From Paludisphaera mucosa (lineage in GTDB: Bacteria; Planctomycetota; Planctomycetia; Isosphaerales; Isosphaeraceae), in the NCBI RefSeq assembly GCF_029589435.1, contig NZ_JARRAG010000002.1, positions 4,526,001 to 4,590,000 on the forward strand: a stretch of DNA of 64,000 nucleotides, given 5' to 3'. The notes beneath the pieces were generated by a model, which was given only the letters and a program-made list of their open reading frames with translations, was not told the DNA's origin and did no database searches. Positions 53,243 through 62,516 of this stretch are shown piece by piece. Position 1 is the stretch's first letter, and each line of letters starts with the position of its first letter. The position numbers and the translations under genes are program-made.

Positions 53243-55366
53243 TCAAGCCGCCGCCAGGCGGCGATTTCTCAGAAATCCGACAGCGACCCGCTCGCCCCAC
53301 TTCGGCTCCAGGACCAGCGGGACCGAGAACCCCGGGACGACCGACAGGTCCGCGACCGCCTCGTCCTTGAACGCCGCGACCGACCCGTCCGGGACTTCGA
53401 ACACCAGCTCGTCGTGAATCTGGAGCAGCAGCCGGGCCCCGTACTTACCCAGGATCGGCTGAACTCGGATCATCTGCCACTTCACGATGTCGGCCGTCCT
53501 GCCCTGGCAGATCGCGTTGAACAGGCCCCGGCAGACCTTGTCCAGGCCCATGTAATCGACCTGCTCCGTCGCCGTTCGCACAGCCCGGATCGACCGCCAC
53601 GAGACGTTCCGGTACGGCAGGTAGTACTCGAGGTTCGGCTTGCAGAGGAGCCCGCACGACCTCCGCACACGGTTCTCCCTCGCCGTGTAGATGGTCTCCC
53701 CCTTCGAGCCGTCGCGACGGCACTCCCAGACCTCGTGGAGGTGGAAGGTCAAGACGTGGCGCCGCGGATCGACCGGCGCGGCCAGGATCCAGTACCACGC
53801 CCCGCCGGTCTGGACCTTGGCCTCGACCAGCTTCTCGTTCACGAGCCAGTGGTGCGCCGAATCCGTCCGCTCGCGACCCATGAACGTCGACGTCCGGCCG
53901 GTGACCGCGATGGAGTGCTCGATGAGCCGACGGAACGCGATCTCGTTCGGGTAGGTCGACTCGAAGCGCTCCGGGCAGGTCTTGGCGACGTCCGTGGTCA
54001 CGCCGAGCTTCTTGCCGAGGCTGGTCGCTCCCATGAGGTTGACGACCGACAGGACGGCCTCCTTGCAGCGGTTCCGCTCGGTCGGATTGGTCCGCTTGTC
54101 GATCCGCTTGCCGAGCATCTTCGTCGCGGCGACCGAGTAGAAATCGCTCGTCGTCGTCTTGAAGTCCCGGGCGAGATCCGAGCCGAGGCTTGGGTCGAAA
54201 TCCATCCGCTTCGGGCCTCGGGGCCGCTTCGGCTCCCAGTAAGGGTTGCGCTTGTCGAGCCTGCCCTCGTAGATGCGATCGAAGGTCGGGTCGCCATGGC
54301 CGAGCCTGACGGCCCGGCCTCGCCGCAGGCCCCTGGTGTGCCGCAGTCGGTCCAGCTTGCAGGTGTCGACCTCGTGGGCGAGGACGCGGACGTCGGCCTG
54401 CGCCAAGTCCATCGTCACCAACTTAAACCCCGGCGAGGCGACCAGCACATCCCGAGAACGGAACGTCAACTCCTCGTGCGACAGCCTCGGGACCTCCAGG
54501 AACCGGGCCTTCGCCTCGTCGTCCCAACCGATCGTCACCGGCTTCGCCATCGCCTGGAGGTTCGGGCGTTGCGCGACGATCCTCCCGGTCGCGAGCCGGT
54601 CGACCATGTCCGATCGGACCCGGCCGTCGGGGTCGATGTGCTTCCCGAACGGCCTGATCCGCGTCAGGAGGGCCTCGGCCTGCCGCATCTCCCCGATGAT
54701 CGTCAACGATCGGAGGACGTCGGGGCGGCCCTCGTAGGCGGTCTTGAGCAGCTTGAAGTGCTCGACGTCCAGCGACGGCTTGCCGTCCGACTTCCGACGC
54801 CGCTTGGCTTCCAGCTTCAGTTCGCCCCAGAGCCAACCGGCGGCCTGTATGTTCGACCGGACCCGGCGGCCGAAGTCGCTCTCGTGCATGGCGTCCAGCC
54901 GCTGGAGGACGCCCTCCAGCCGCGCGACCTGCCGATCGATCTCCCCGGCGTCGACGGCGACTCCGGTCATTCTCATCTCGACCAGGACGGGCGTGATCGG
55001 GGCGCAGACAGCCCGATGATATCCGCGGAGCCGGACCCGCCGCCAACCCGCCAGGCGGCCCATCAGATGGTCGTAAAGCTCCGCGTCACCGACCAGGTCC
55101 GACTTGAGATACCTCCGATGCCGGCCGTAGGACTCCTGGTCGATCAGCCCTTCGAAATGGATTAACACTATCCCGGTCAGCCGAGGGACCACGTCCTTGA
55201 GCTTGTAGTTCGCGTAAGTCTCCAGGCCCTCCACGAACTTGTGGTAGAACCGCTTGACGTGGACCGAGCCACCGTCCCGGGACCGATCCTGATCCAGCAG
55301 CCGCAACGCCTGCATCGTGCAGTGAACCGCCGAAACGGAGGCCGATCTTCCGCAGGTAGAACGTAT
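53243..55366 (-). pseudogene. family A DNA polymerase, polymerase part (split by IS)
   Basis: Encodes the end of a 3'-5' exonuclease domain and a complete polymerase domain. Motif A is MDLAQADVRVLAHEV, motif B RNRCKEAVLSVVNLMGATSLG and motif C LLLQIHDELVFEV, all with their key Asp, Arg/Lys and His-Asp-Glu. The gene is cut at 55363-55366 by an IS701-like insertion; reading across the removed IS gives ATFDTFYLRKIGLRFGGSLH. About 15 codons further a 2-base loss near 55317 (GSLHDA versus MQALRLLDQ) breaks the frame again. The polymerase was likely the element's own replicative enzyme, phage/plasmid style. It cannot now be made in full. Confidence 0.8.
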
Positions 55367-55447
55367 TTCTACTGTAACCGTTCTTCCGGGCTTTCCACCT
55401 GGGCACCAGGTGATCGCTACGGCGACCGGCCCTCCTGTCATCCGATC

Positions 55448-55738
55448 TCAGGCGGGATCGTTGTACCAAGGGCCTTGCCGCCACAATGCGTCAAATTCCT
55501 CGGCGGATAGCGCCGCATCGGCCGAGTGGTCCATCTCGGATTCGTGCCCGTAACTGAGGCCGCCGAATCGGTCCTCATGATGCTCGGAGCTATAGCGGAG
55601 GCGTACCCCGCCGTCGTACTCCTCGACTTGGCGGGAGGGAAACCCGTCGTCGCCGATCTCGAAATACCACCAAGAGCCACCCCAGCCGGCGTATTCGTCG
55701 CCTCGATCATCGTCCCAGCGATATTTGAGGTGGTGCAT
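55448..55738 (-). CDS. IS passenger: small acidic protein of DUF6881-like type
   Basis: A 96-residue Trp/Tyr- and Asp/Glu-rich protein. The pattern WWYFEIGDDGFPSRQVEEYD, then GVRLRYSSEHHEDRFGGLSY and EEFDALWRQG resembles small hypothetical proteins of DUF6881 type that sit near toxin/immunity loci; the family match is from memory and uncertain. It lies inside the IS, starting 12 bp after the point where a frame-corrected transposase would stop (55751), so it is co-transcribed with transposase. Passenger genes in a simple IS of this kind are unusual. Confidence 0.6.
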   Translation of the reverse strand: MHHLKYRWDDDRGDEYAGWGGSWWYFEIGDDGFPSRQVEEYDGGVRLRYSSEHHEDRFGGLSYGHESEMDHSADAALSAEEFDALWRQGPWYNDPA

Positions 55739-55829
55739 GCGCGGCGCCGCCTAACTCGTGTTCGGCCTCGGCCGCCGCGGCGGGAATCCCCCGGCGGCCT
55801 TGTGCCAGTGGTAGATCCTCGACTCCTCG

Positions 55830-57155
55830 TTACGCCGCAGCACGCGGCTGACGACCGCCGCGATCTCCTCCGGGCTCGGTAGCCGATCGCGGAGCAGCCG
55901 GGCCAGCATGTGCCGCGTCTGAGGCACCGTGATCGCCGGGGTTTCCCCCCCCGACTCGCCGCCGCTCCAGCCACAGGAACCACAACGCCACCAGGCAGAG
56001 CGTCATGTGGTGGTGCCAGCCCACCCAACTCCGGACCTCGTAATGATCCAGCCCGACCTCGCCCTTGCCGGCGCCGAACACCTCCTCGATCCGGTGCCGT
56101 AGCCGCTGGGCTCGCACCACCTCGGCCAAGGGGGTCTCGGGGCCGGCGTTGCACAGGGCGTAGTCGATCCGCGACTCACCGACCGGGCGGATCACCAACA
56201 ACCTCTCCTCCGGCCCGAGATGCCTGTCCTGCTTGGCCCGGACACGCACGCTCAACGCATCGACTTCAAGCGGCCCCTTCTCGCCGTCGCGGACCGTGAT
56301 CCGCTCCCAGCGCGACTCCGGCTGGCTCGCCGCCCAGGCGTCGGCCCTCACGAACGGCACCTCGCGTCGGCGGCCGACGCCGGCCCTCTTGCGGGGCGGG
56401 CGACGCCGCTCCAGGTCGCGCACCGTGGTGTTGCAGGGCAGGTCCAGGACATACCGCTCGGCGCGTCGACGCAGCGCGGCGCGGAACTCGGAGGCCCGGC
56501 CCAATTCGTCGTCGCCGACGATCCAGCCGTGGGGCAGGCCGGGCAGGCTCCGGTCGAGCAGGTCCAACGCAATCCGCCAGGTCTCCTGGAACTCGACCTC
56601 CCCGGGGACGTGGCGCTTCTCGCGTCGGGCCTCGTCATCGGCCCACCCCCGGGGCAGGTAGAGCCGGCGGTCCAGCGGGACGTAGCCGGCCTCGGCGGCG
56701 TAGGCCAGGAAGACGCCGATCTGGCAATTCTCGACCTTGCCCAGCCGACCGCACCACTGGCGATCGACGCCGCAGGACTCGGCCCCCTTCTTGGGGAAGC
56801 CGCTGGGATCGACGATCACGACGCCGTCGGGTGCGGCCAATTCCTCGCGGATGTGCTGCCGCAGCTCGCCCATCACGGCCTCGTCGTCCCACTTGCCGGC
56901 GCCGACGAAGAACTGGATCGGCTTGCGGGGCAGGCCGGCCTCGATGGCGATCGGCTCGGAAGTCTTGCGTTCCAGGCCGCCGAGCCGGCCGCGGATGACT
57001 AGGGCGGCGGTGGCTCGCTGCTCGGTGCGATAGAAACGGGGCAGATAGCGTTGGAGGAAGGCCGTCAGGCGTTCGAGCCGACCCCGGACGGTATCGGGCG
57101 TGATCACGGCATCGGCCAGCAGGGCCTGCGCCTCGGGATGATCCAGCAGTGACAT
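55830..57155 (-). CDS. IS701-like DDE transposase, C-terminus frameshifted
   Basis: A 441-residue frame with DDE features: Asp116 in GVVIVDPSGFPKKGAES, Asp215 in GWIVGDDELGRA, and Glu in HRIEEVFGAGKGEVGLDHYE. The last ~45 residues are out of frame: after LERRRVGGG at a run of eight G (near 55945-55952) the sensible continuation TPAITVPQTRHMLARLLRDR, ending IYHWHKAAGG at 55751, is in another frame. Seven G would restore VGGETPAITV. This is either inactivation, a homopolymer sequencing error, or slippage-based expression. Catalytic residues are upstream of the shift. Confidence 0.85.
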   Translation of the reverse strand: MSLLDHPEAQALLADAVITPDTVRGRLERLTAFLQRYLPRFYRTEQRATAALVIRGRLGGLERKTSEPIAIEAGLPRKPIQFFVGAGKWDDEAVMGELRQHIREELAAPDGVVIVDPSGFPKKGAESCGVDRQWCGRLGKVENCQIGVFLAYAAEAGYVPLDRRLYLPRGWADDEARREKRHVPGEVEFQETWRIALDLLDRSLPGLPHGWIVGDDELGRASEFRAALRRRAERYVLDLPCNTTVRDLERRRPPRKRAGVGRRREVPFVRADAWAASQPESRWERITVRDGEKGPLEVDALSVRVRAKQDRHLGPEERLLVIRPVGESRIDYALCNAGPETPLAEVVRAQRLRHRIEEVFGAGKGEVGLDHYEVRSWVGWHHHMTLCLVALWFLWLERRRVGGGNPGDHGASDAAHAGPAAPRSATEPGGDRGGRQPRAAA

Positions 57156-57247
57156 CGGAAGACCTCCGGGCGTGCTGCACGTCCGCCATGAAGGTCGATC
57201 GTAGAAGGGGTGCGTCCAGAAGTCACGAGGAATCGGTTACAGTAGAA

Positions 57248-57541
57248 GTATCGAACGTCGCGCTGTGCATCACGACCGGCGGGCAATCCGGTCGATCGAG
57301 CGGCTCCAAAGCCCAGACGAGCTTGGGGGACGCCGCCGGGCAGGTTCTTGATCGAGACGTGATTCGCGCCGACGAAGAGGATGTGGACCGCACGGTCGAT
57401 GAACAGGCCGACGCTGACGATCTGGTTGTGCCGCTTGACGCCCGTCGTCTCGATGTCGATGACGATCGGCTCCCTGGTCTTCGCCAGGGCGTCGCGGGTG
57501 ATGATGGGGCAATGGATATAGCCGGGCTTGACGGGAATCAT
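57248..57541 (-). pseudogene. family A DNA polymerase, N-terminal exonuclease part
   Basis: Starts at ATG 57541, with AGGAGG 6 bp upstream. REPIVIDIETTGVKRHNQIV is motif Exo I of a DnaQ-like 3'-5' exonuclease (Asp and Glu in DIETTG). After VSIKNLP the frame shifts by an extra G near 57336; the next frame continues AASPKLVWALEPLDRPDCPP then VVMHSATFDT up to the IS at 57247. Together with 53243-55366 it forms one interrupted gene. It follows the ParB-like gene by 82 bp on the same strand. Confidence 0.75.
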
Positions 57542-57623
57542 GGGAGCCTCCTGCGCGTGGATATGAAACGGCCCCGGCGTCGTATGCCGGGGCCGCCATG
57601 CCGGTGGGGTTTGCTAGGCGGGA

Positions 57624-58937
57624 TCAGGCGTCGTAGGCGGGCTGCTCGGCGTCCTCGGACTCTTCGACGAGAGATTTGTCGAGCGGCCGGGCGTCGGCCT
57701 GAAGGGCGACGGGGTCGCTGCTCTCGGGGTGGCGCTCTTCGACGCCGACGCGGGCATGGGCTTGGTCGAGGTTCTCGGGCTTGGCCGGAGCCGGGGCGGG
57801 ATCGGCCGGGGAGGGATCGGCCGGTTTGGCGATCTTGACGTGCTTGAAGGCGTCGGCCCCGATGTTGAATGCCTTGCTCAGCGCGTCTCGGGCGTTGGAC
57901 TTCTGCACTTCGACGCCGAGCATTTTCGCACGGCCGGCCGCGAGTGCCGTGAACATCGGGCCGACTTCCGTGAGCGCTGCGCACAGAGCTTCGAGGACGG
58001 TGGCGAGCTTGTCGTACTCGGGCTCGGCGATGGTCACCGAGATGCCGGGGATGACGAGCTTGGCGACGTTCGTCTTCGGGTCGCGTTCGACGCACGCCCC
58101 GTGCTTGTAGTCGGCCTCGGCCGGGAGGGGCTTGCCCCGCCGAGCCGATTCGACCCAGGCCTCGCCGAGATGCTTGGCGACGCGATTCTTCGGCAGGGAG
58201 AGGCTGTCGGGCAACTTCTTGCCGACCGATACAGCCTTGTCGGCCTTCAGGAAGATCTGGGCCTTGATGGCCATGATGCGGTGCGTCAGGTTCGTTTCGA
58301 GCAGCTTGACGCCGCCCGCGATCCCGCCCTCTGCCGCCTCAAGCATCCGGTTCATGAGGGTGAAGCCGACGGAGCCGTCGTTGACGAAGTCCAGAGCGAA
58401 CTTGTTGCGGTAGACCCTGCGATGATTCTGGAAGGTCGTCTCGGGGGTGCCGCAACTCTTCTTGACCCACTGCGGGTCGGCACCCTCGTCGAAGAGCCTG
58501 CAGACCGCTCGGAAGATGTGGTGCTCGTCGAGGCCGGACCGAGCGAGGTTGTCCTGGAGGGCGTCGACCAGGAGATCGAGTTTGCTGCCCTGGACGACGA
58601 TCACGGGGACGAGCATGTCCGCCGTGAACTTTGGGCAGTCGGCGAGTTCGGCGAGGTGCTTGAGGACGGTCCATCGGGACCGGCCGCCGACGACCACGTA
58701 AGTGTCGCCGTCCTTGATGACGCGGAGGAGGTTGGAGATGTTCTTGACGGTCCCGATGGAGTCCTTGAGGGAGACCATGCGGGGGCAGTCGACGTCGTAA
58801 TCTTTCTTGTCGCGGTTGGCGTAGTCTTCGCTGCCCACGACGATCTTGCTCAGCGGGACGCTGATCGAGGCGACGGCCTGGAGGGTTGAATACGGGACGA
58901 TCTTCTCGGCGGGCTCGGTCTCTTCGGCCTTGGCCAT
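57624..58937 (-). CDS. ParB/Srx-like nuclease-fold protein
   Basis: A 437-residue protein from ATG 58937. Residues ~20-130 (SISVPLSKIVVGSEDYANRD, VSLKDSIGTVKNISNLLRVI, DTYVVVGGRSRWTVLKHLAE) match the ParB N-terminal fold, where the GGRSR stretch takes the place of the usual GE-R-R/GGHRR nucleotide-binding loop. A helical region follows and the C-terminal ~80 residues are Pro/Ala/Glu-rich. On mobile elements such proteins act in partition, regulation or nicking; no ParA is visible in the window. It precedes the polymerase on the same strand. Confidence 0.75.
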   Translation of the reverse strand: MAKAEETEPAEKIVPYSTLQAVASISVPLSKIVVGSEDYANRDKKDYDVDCPRMVSLKDSIGTVKNISNLLRVIKDGDTYVVVGGRSRWTVLKHLAELADCPKFTADMLVPVIVVQGSKLDLLVDALQDNLARSGLDEHHIFRAVCRLFDEGADPQWVKKSCGTPETTFQNHRRVYRNKFALDFVNDGSVGFTLMNRMLEAAEGGIAGGVKLLETNLTHRIMAIKAQIFLKADKAVSVGKKLPDSLSLPKNRVAKHLGEAWVESARRGKPLPAEADYKHGACVERDPKTNVAKLVIPGISVTIAEPEYDKLATVLEALCAALTEVGPMFTALAAGRAKMLGVEVQKSNARDALSKAFNIGADAFKHVKIAKPADPSPADPAPAPAKPENLDQAHARVGVEERHPESSDPVALQADARPLDKSLVEESEDAEQPAYDA

Positions 58938-59190
58938 GGAGGCAAATCCTTGCCTGGCGAAATGGGCAAAATAGGTTGAGTCCCCGCGCGGTGAACTACC
59001 GCGTCGATCGCTCAACCACAGCCCGGCCCGATCGTTCACGACGAGGATCGGATCGCCGGGGCGTTCAACCCGTCGGCCAGACGGTGGATATTACGCAAAG
59101 ATTGATGATTCAAGACTTTGCATACAACTGGAGTGCGTTCGCGAGGCCGAAATCCCCATGTGTATACGTCCCGAGGAATCCTTGACTTTT

Positions 59191-59622
59191 CTAGATCAGG
59201 TCGTACGGGACGTCCCGCTCGACGAAGCCGAGCATGGCGCATCGTTCGGGATCGGTGGATATCGGCTTCAGGAGGCCATCGCCGTACCGGCGGTAGTAGA
59301 TGCGCCAACGCCTGGCGACGCCGATGAGGACCTTGTTGCCCCTGAAGACGTTGTCGAACGTCGCATTGTGCTTGTCCTCGTCCAGGAAGTGGACGGTGCC
59401 AAAGCCGGGCAGTGGGTTGGGGAAGACGATCGTCGCGATAAGGTGGGCGATCCCCACCTGCCGCTTGACCTTGCCGCCAGGTCGATAGGGCTGGAAGTGC
59501 GGCGCGTCGCGGGATTCGGGGGTCGAGACCGCCAGCCAGTCGCGACACCGGTCCGACCAGATCTTCCCGTCGAGCGTGATCCAGTAACCGGGCCAACCCT
59601 GATCCGCAAGCTCCCGCATCAT
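59191..59622 (-). CDS. HNH/NUMOD-like protein, probably degenerate
   Basis: A 143-residue protein starting at ATG 59622 or 59619 behind GGAGGG. It begins with a NUMOD4-like opening (GYWITLDGKIWSDRCRDWL) and has an HNH-endonuclease-like core, VGIAHLIATIVFPNPLPGFG then TVHFLDEDKHNATFDNVFRG. The first His of the usual V-H-H-I-D is replaced (VHFLD), but the N-x-x-x-x-N part is kept. It may be an HNH homing-type nuclease or a relic of one. It is divergent from the initiator-like gene across a 276-bp control region. Confidence 0.6.
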   Translation of the reverse strand: MMRELADQGWPGYWITLDGKIWSDRCRDWLAVSTPESRDAPHFQPYRPGGKVKRQVGIAHLIATIVFPNPLPGFGTVHFLDEDKHNATFDNVFRGNKVLIGVARRWRIYYRRYGDGLLKPISTDPERCAMLGFVERDVPYDLI

Positions 59623-59738
59623 GATCCTGCCCTCCTCAAAGAAGTCTAGATCACGCGAGCCCGCAGGACAGGGATTACTTGCAGGTCGCGTCAACGTATT
59701 GGCATAAATAATAGGTGCAAATATCACGTGTGAGTGGG

Positions 59739-59833
59739 CAGGTGTGAAGAGCCGCCCCGTTCACGACGACTCGACGCCGAAAGACTGTGCGGCACCGTCG
59801 CCGCTGATGACTTCGCAAGCAGCTTCACACCTG
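59739..59833. promoter_or_regulatory. inverted repeat in the divergent control region (possible origin/operator)
   Basis: CAGGTGTGAAG (59739-59749) and its exact complement CTTCACACCTG (59823-59833) are 73 bp apart between the divergent HNH-like and initiator-like genes. The same core, AGGTGTGAA, recurs at about 61908 just before the DUF6573-type gene. An A/T-rich segment lies beside it at 59695-59725. Repeated sites next to a replication-initiator-like gene fit binding sites for that protein, but this is inference. Confidence 0.4.
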
Positions 59834-59898
59834 GCGCCCGCCAACCCTTTCCCAATCTTTCGGGGGTGGCGGGCGGTGGTGTGCATAGGCACGCACCG

Positions 59899-61851
59899 AT
59901 GAGCAAACTGGAATTCACCCTGCTCGACAAGGCCCTGATCAAGTCCCGCGGCCTGAACCACGTCCGCAAGCTCGGCGTCCTCGCCGCCTACCAGGGCGGG
60001 ACCAACCGCGTCGTCTTCGACAACCGGCTGTGGGAGGAACTCGCCCCCGCCTGGGGCGTCACCAGGCCGCAGTACGTCGCGGCCGTCGGCCGACTCCAGA
60101 ACTGGCCAACCGTCGGCTGGCTCACGCGGGTGGAGAACTCGCGGTACGACCTCGGCCCCGCCCCCGGGCCCGGCGACTTCATCAAGGTGCCCAACCTCCT
60201 CTTCGAGTCCGGCCTGGCCCCGTGGGCCATCCTCGGCGTCGTCGGCGTCCTGTCCCACCCGGCCGGGAGCAGGGGCAACGACGTCTTCGCACTTTACAAG
60301 GTGAGCAAGCTGAAGGAGCGCTACCCGACCATCGCCCACTCGATGCCGCAGGAGCGGACGGCCGCCAGCGGCAAGCGGGGCGGGTGGAGCGGCCAGTGCG
60401 AGAAGGCCAAACGGTTCGCCGACGCCCTGGAGACCGCCGGGGTGGTCGAGATCGTCAGCGCCCGCCGGCCCAGGACCGCGGCCAAGGTCAAAGTGCACAT
60501 CACGGAGGCGACGATCGCCGCCCTGAAAGCCCTCGCTCCCTGGACCGTCGCAATTTCCAAGAACGAGTCCAGAGGTAGCGACGATGGCACCGTCGCCGCG
60601 ACAGCCCCCACCTCTGGGCGCTCCAAGGGCCGGGCGAAGGCGGCGACCGTCGCTAACCTTGGACAGGTCGCCGAAGCCACTGTCGCCACCCTTGAAATAC
60701 CACCGTCGCCACCCGTAAAAAACGAGAGACCGCGAGAGACCCAGGTTAGGTTGAAAGACCCAGAAAGTCTAAAAAAGGGACGTGAACGGGAAACCGGAAG
60801 CCGACAGGCGGATCTGTTCGCCGCTGACGCGGCGAACGCAGACGAGCTTTCAGCTCGCGGCCGGCGGGGAGTGGCGACCGAGTCCGTGCATCGGGACGAC
60901 CCTGGATCCTCCGTACCGGCCTACTCCTGGAACTTCCAGGTTCCGCCGGACCTGGATCCCGAAGACAAGGTTTCGGTAAGCATGGATCCCGCAGTCATAA
61001 TCGACAACTCCTGGAAGCCCTTCGTTCTGTCCAAGCCCGGGATCCTGCTGGCCGCGGAACACGCTCAGGCTTCGGGCTCGGAGTTCCTGGTTCCCGCGTT
61101 CTTCGCCGGCGACCTGGATCCCGACTTCGTCTACTCGTTGGGCCGCCCTGCGGCTTCACTGGCCATCGGTCGCACCGCCGACGCTGCGGGCGGCCACGGA
61201 CGGGCCCCGCGCTCCAAGCCTCAGGAAGGGCAAGAGAAGGCCCTCCCGGGGAAGGAGTCTCTGAAAGCCAAGGAGCGGGCGAAAGTGGCGGCCGGCAACG
61301 GTGCCTCGGACTCCAGCGGCGACGAGGGCTACCGCGCGTTCGTCAGGCTCTACAACTCGGTGGTCCACGGCGCCCACGTCGAGTACATCAATCTGGGCCA
61401 CGCGCCGCCGAAGTCGCACTACGTGAGTCCCTCGATCGAGCCGAAGGTGCGGAAGGCCTGGACCATGCGGCGCGACCACTTCCAGGAGACGATGGTCGAG
61501 TGCCTCGAAGCTCCATCTCGGTCCCGCTTCCTGCTCGACCTGTCGAAGGGGGTGCCCGGCAAGGATGGTTCCGGGACGGTCCCCTGGGAGTTAAACCCGC
61601 TCCACCTGCTTCGGAGGTGGGACGACGTCCTGGCCGGAAGGTACGAGGGGTTGTTCGGCGAGAAGGTTCGGCCGATCGCGGAGCGTCTGCAAGACCCGAC
61701 CTGCCAGTTGTGGGCCGAGTGCCGCAGGCTCGGCGCTGATCCGAAGACCGTGCTCTCGAAAGTGTCCTGCGGATTCGCCCCGTACGAGATCCAGTTCGCG
61801 CTGCACCACGTCCGTCGACTCAAGCTGGCGGAGAAGCATCTCGCCGCATGA
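59899..61851 (+). CDS. replication-initiator-like protein
   Basis: A 650-residue protein from ATG 59899. The N-terminal ~190 residues look like winged-helix DNA-binding repeats (LDKALIKSRGLNHVRKLGVL, VTRPQYVAAVGRLQNWPTVG, KVSKLKERYPTIAHSMPQER). A long low-complexity middle follows. The C-terminal ~150 residues (HFQETMVECLEAPSRSRFLL, WELNPLHLLRRWDDVLAGRY) resemble the C-terminal region of phage and plasmid replication proteins, where an F-L-x-G / W ... NPxHLLxxxDxxLxGxY pattern is common. I therefore call it initiator-like, not proven. It is the first gene of the plus-strand arm of the element. Confidence 0.55.
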   Translation: MSKLEFTLLDKALIKSRGLNHVRKLGVLAAYQGGTNRVVFDNRLWEELAPAWGVTRPQYVAAVGRLQNWPTVGWLTRVENSRYDLGPAPGPGDFIKVPNLLFESGLAPWAILGVVGVLSHPAGSRGNDVFALYKVSKLKERYPTIAHSMPQERTAASGKRGGWSGQCEKAKRFADALETAGVVEIVSARRPRTAAKVKVHITEATIAALKALAPWTVAISKNESRGSDDGTVAATAPTSGRSKGRAKAATVANLGQVAEATVATLEIPPSPPVKNERPRETQVRLKDPESLKKGRERETGSRQADLFAADAANADELSARGRRGVATESVHRDDPGSSVPAYSWNFQVPPDLDPEDKVSVSMDPAVIIDNSWKPFVLSKPGILLAAEHAQASGSEFLVPAFFAGDLDPDFVYSLGRPAASLAIGRTADAAGGHGRAPRSKPQEGQEKALPGKESLKAKERAKVAAGNGASDSSGDEGYRAFVRLYNSVVHGAHVEYINLGHAPPKSHYVSPSIEPKVRKAWTMRRDHFQETMVECLEAPSRSRFLLDLSKGVPGKDGSGTVPWELNPLHLLRRWDDVLAGRYEGLFGEKVRPIAERLQDPTCQLWAECRRLGADPKTVLSKVSCGFAPYEIQFALHHVRRLKLAEKHLAA

Positions 61852-61943
61852 CGTCGTCGAGACGCATCAAAGCATTCTCTATAGACCCGATCGCCTGCTC
61901 CCCTGGGAGGTGTGAACACTCTCACCACCCCGGAGGCTCGGTG

Positions 61944-62516
61944 ATGGACCGATGCTTGAAGCGTTGGGGGGCCGGCGACGACCCCATGATGAGCGGCTTG
62001 ATCCTCGGCGGCCACGAGGTCAGCTACTCGGAGCTGGCCGAGTGGCCTACGGACAGGCTGCGAGCCGTCGAGGTCGGCGTACCGCCCGACCTCGTCGCCG
62101 AGTACGAGGCGGGCGGCGGCGGTTTCGAGCCCGGGGGCGTGCTTTCCTGGCTCCTGGCGCGGGCCGAGCCCGTCGACCGCGGTTGGACGACCATCAGCGT
62201 CTACAGCCGCTCGGACGCCTTGAGGGACGGCGTCCTCTGCGACGTCTCGGGGTTGGCTCGCGAGGCGAAGTTCAAGGTCCCCGTCGCGGTCACCGCCGCC
62301 GTCCGGGCCCGCTGCATCCTCATCCCGCCGGGCGTCGAAGCTCAGGACGAGGCGGGCCGGACCTGGGATCTCGTCTGGATGCTCATGGTCGCCGTCGGTC
62401 GGGATGGGCTCGACCGAGACGCGATCAGCTATCAAGTGTTGGTGAGGAACGACGACGGGAGCCCGAAGCCCGTCCGGTTGAAGGCGATTTGCGCGCCTGG
62501 CGACGAGGGCGCCCCG
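61944..62516 (+). pseudogene. DUF6573-type gene, interrupted by ISAs1 element
   Basis: Start ATG 61944 with GGAGG about 8 bp upstream. The conserved part is TTISVYSRSDALRDGVLCDV, SGLAREAKFKVPVAVTAAV, DEAGRTWDLVWMLMVAVG and LKAICAPGDEGAP, which fits the DUF6573 family found on plasmids and mobile elements; its function is unknown. The frame stops making sense at 62516, where an ISAs1 element begins. The last codons, CITIMLPDED and a TAA, are found at 63826-63858 on the other side, so the intact protein would have ~201 residues. Confidence 0.8.

Larger units (their letters stand above)
55367..57247 (-). mobile_element. IS701-family-like insertion sequence, 1,881 bp, with passenger gene
   Basis: Ends are 14-bp perfect inverted repeats: TTCTACTGTAACCG at 55367-55380 and its complement at 57234-57247. 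The 4 bp GTAT is duplicated at 55363-55366 and 57248-57251. Removing IS plus one GTAT restores an uninterrupted polymerase frame. It contains a DDE transposase (55830-57155) and a second small gene (55448-55738) on the same strand. IS701 elements are usually nearer 1.4 kb with 4-bp duplications, so the extra length is the passenger. Confidence 0.88.

Noticed and set aside
55086-55484. Separate small protein upstream of the polymerase
   Set aside because: It is the correct exonuclease frame of the broken polymerase before a 2-base shift, not an independent gene.
57104-57541. A 145-codon frame crossing the IS end
   Set aside because: Its 3' part reads across the inverted repeat into the IS and is not a real product; only the part to 57248 belongs to the polymerase.
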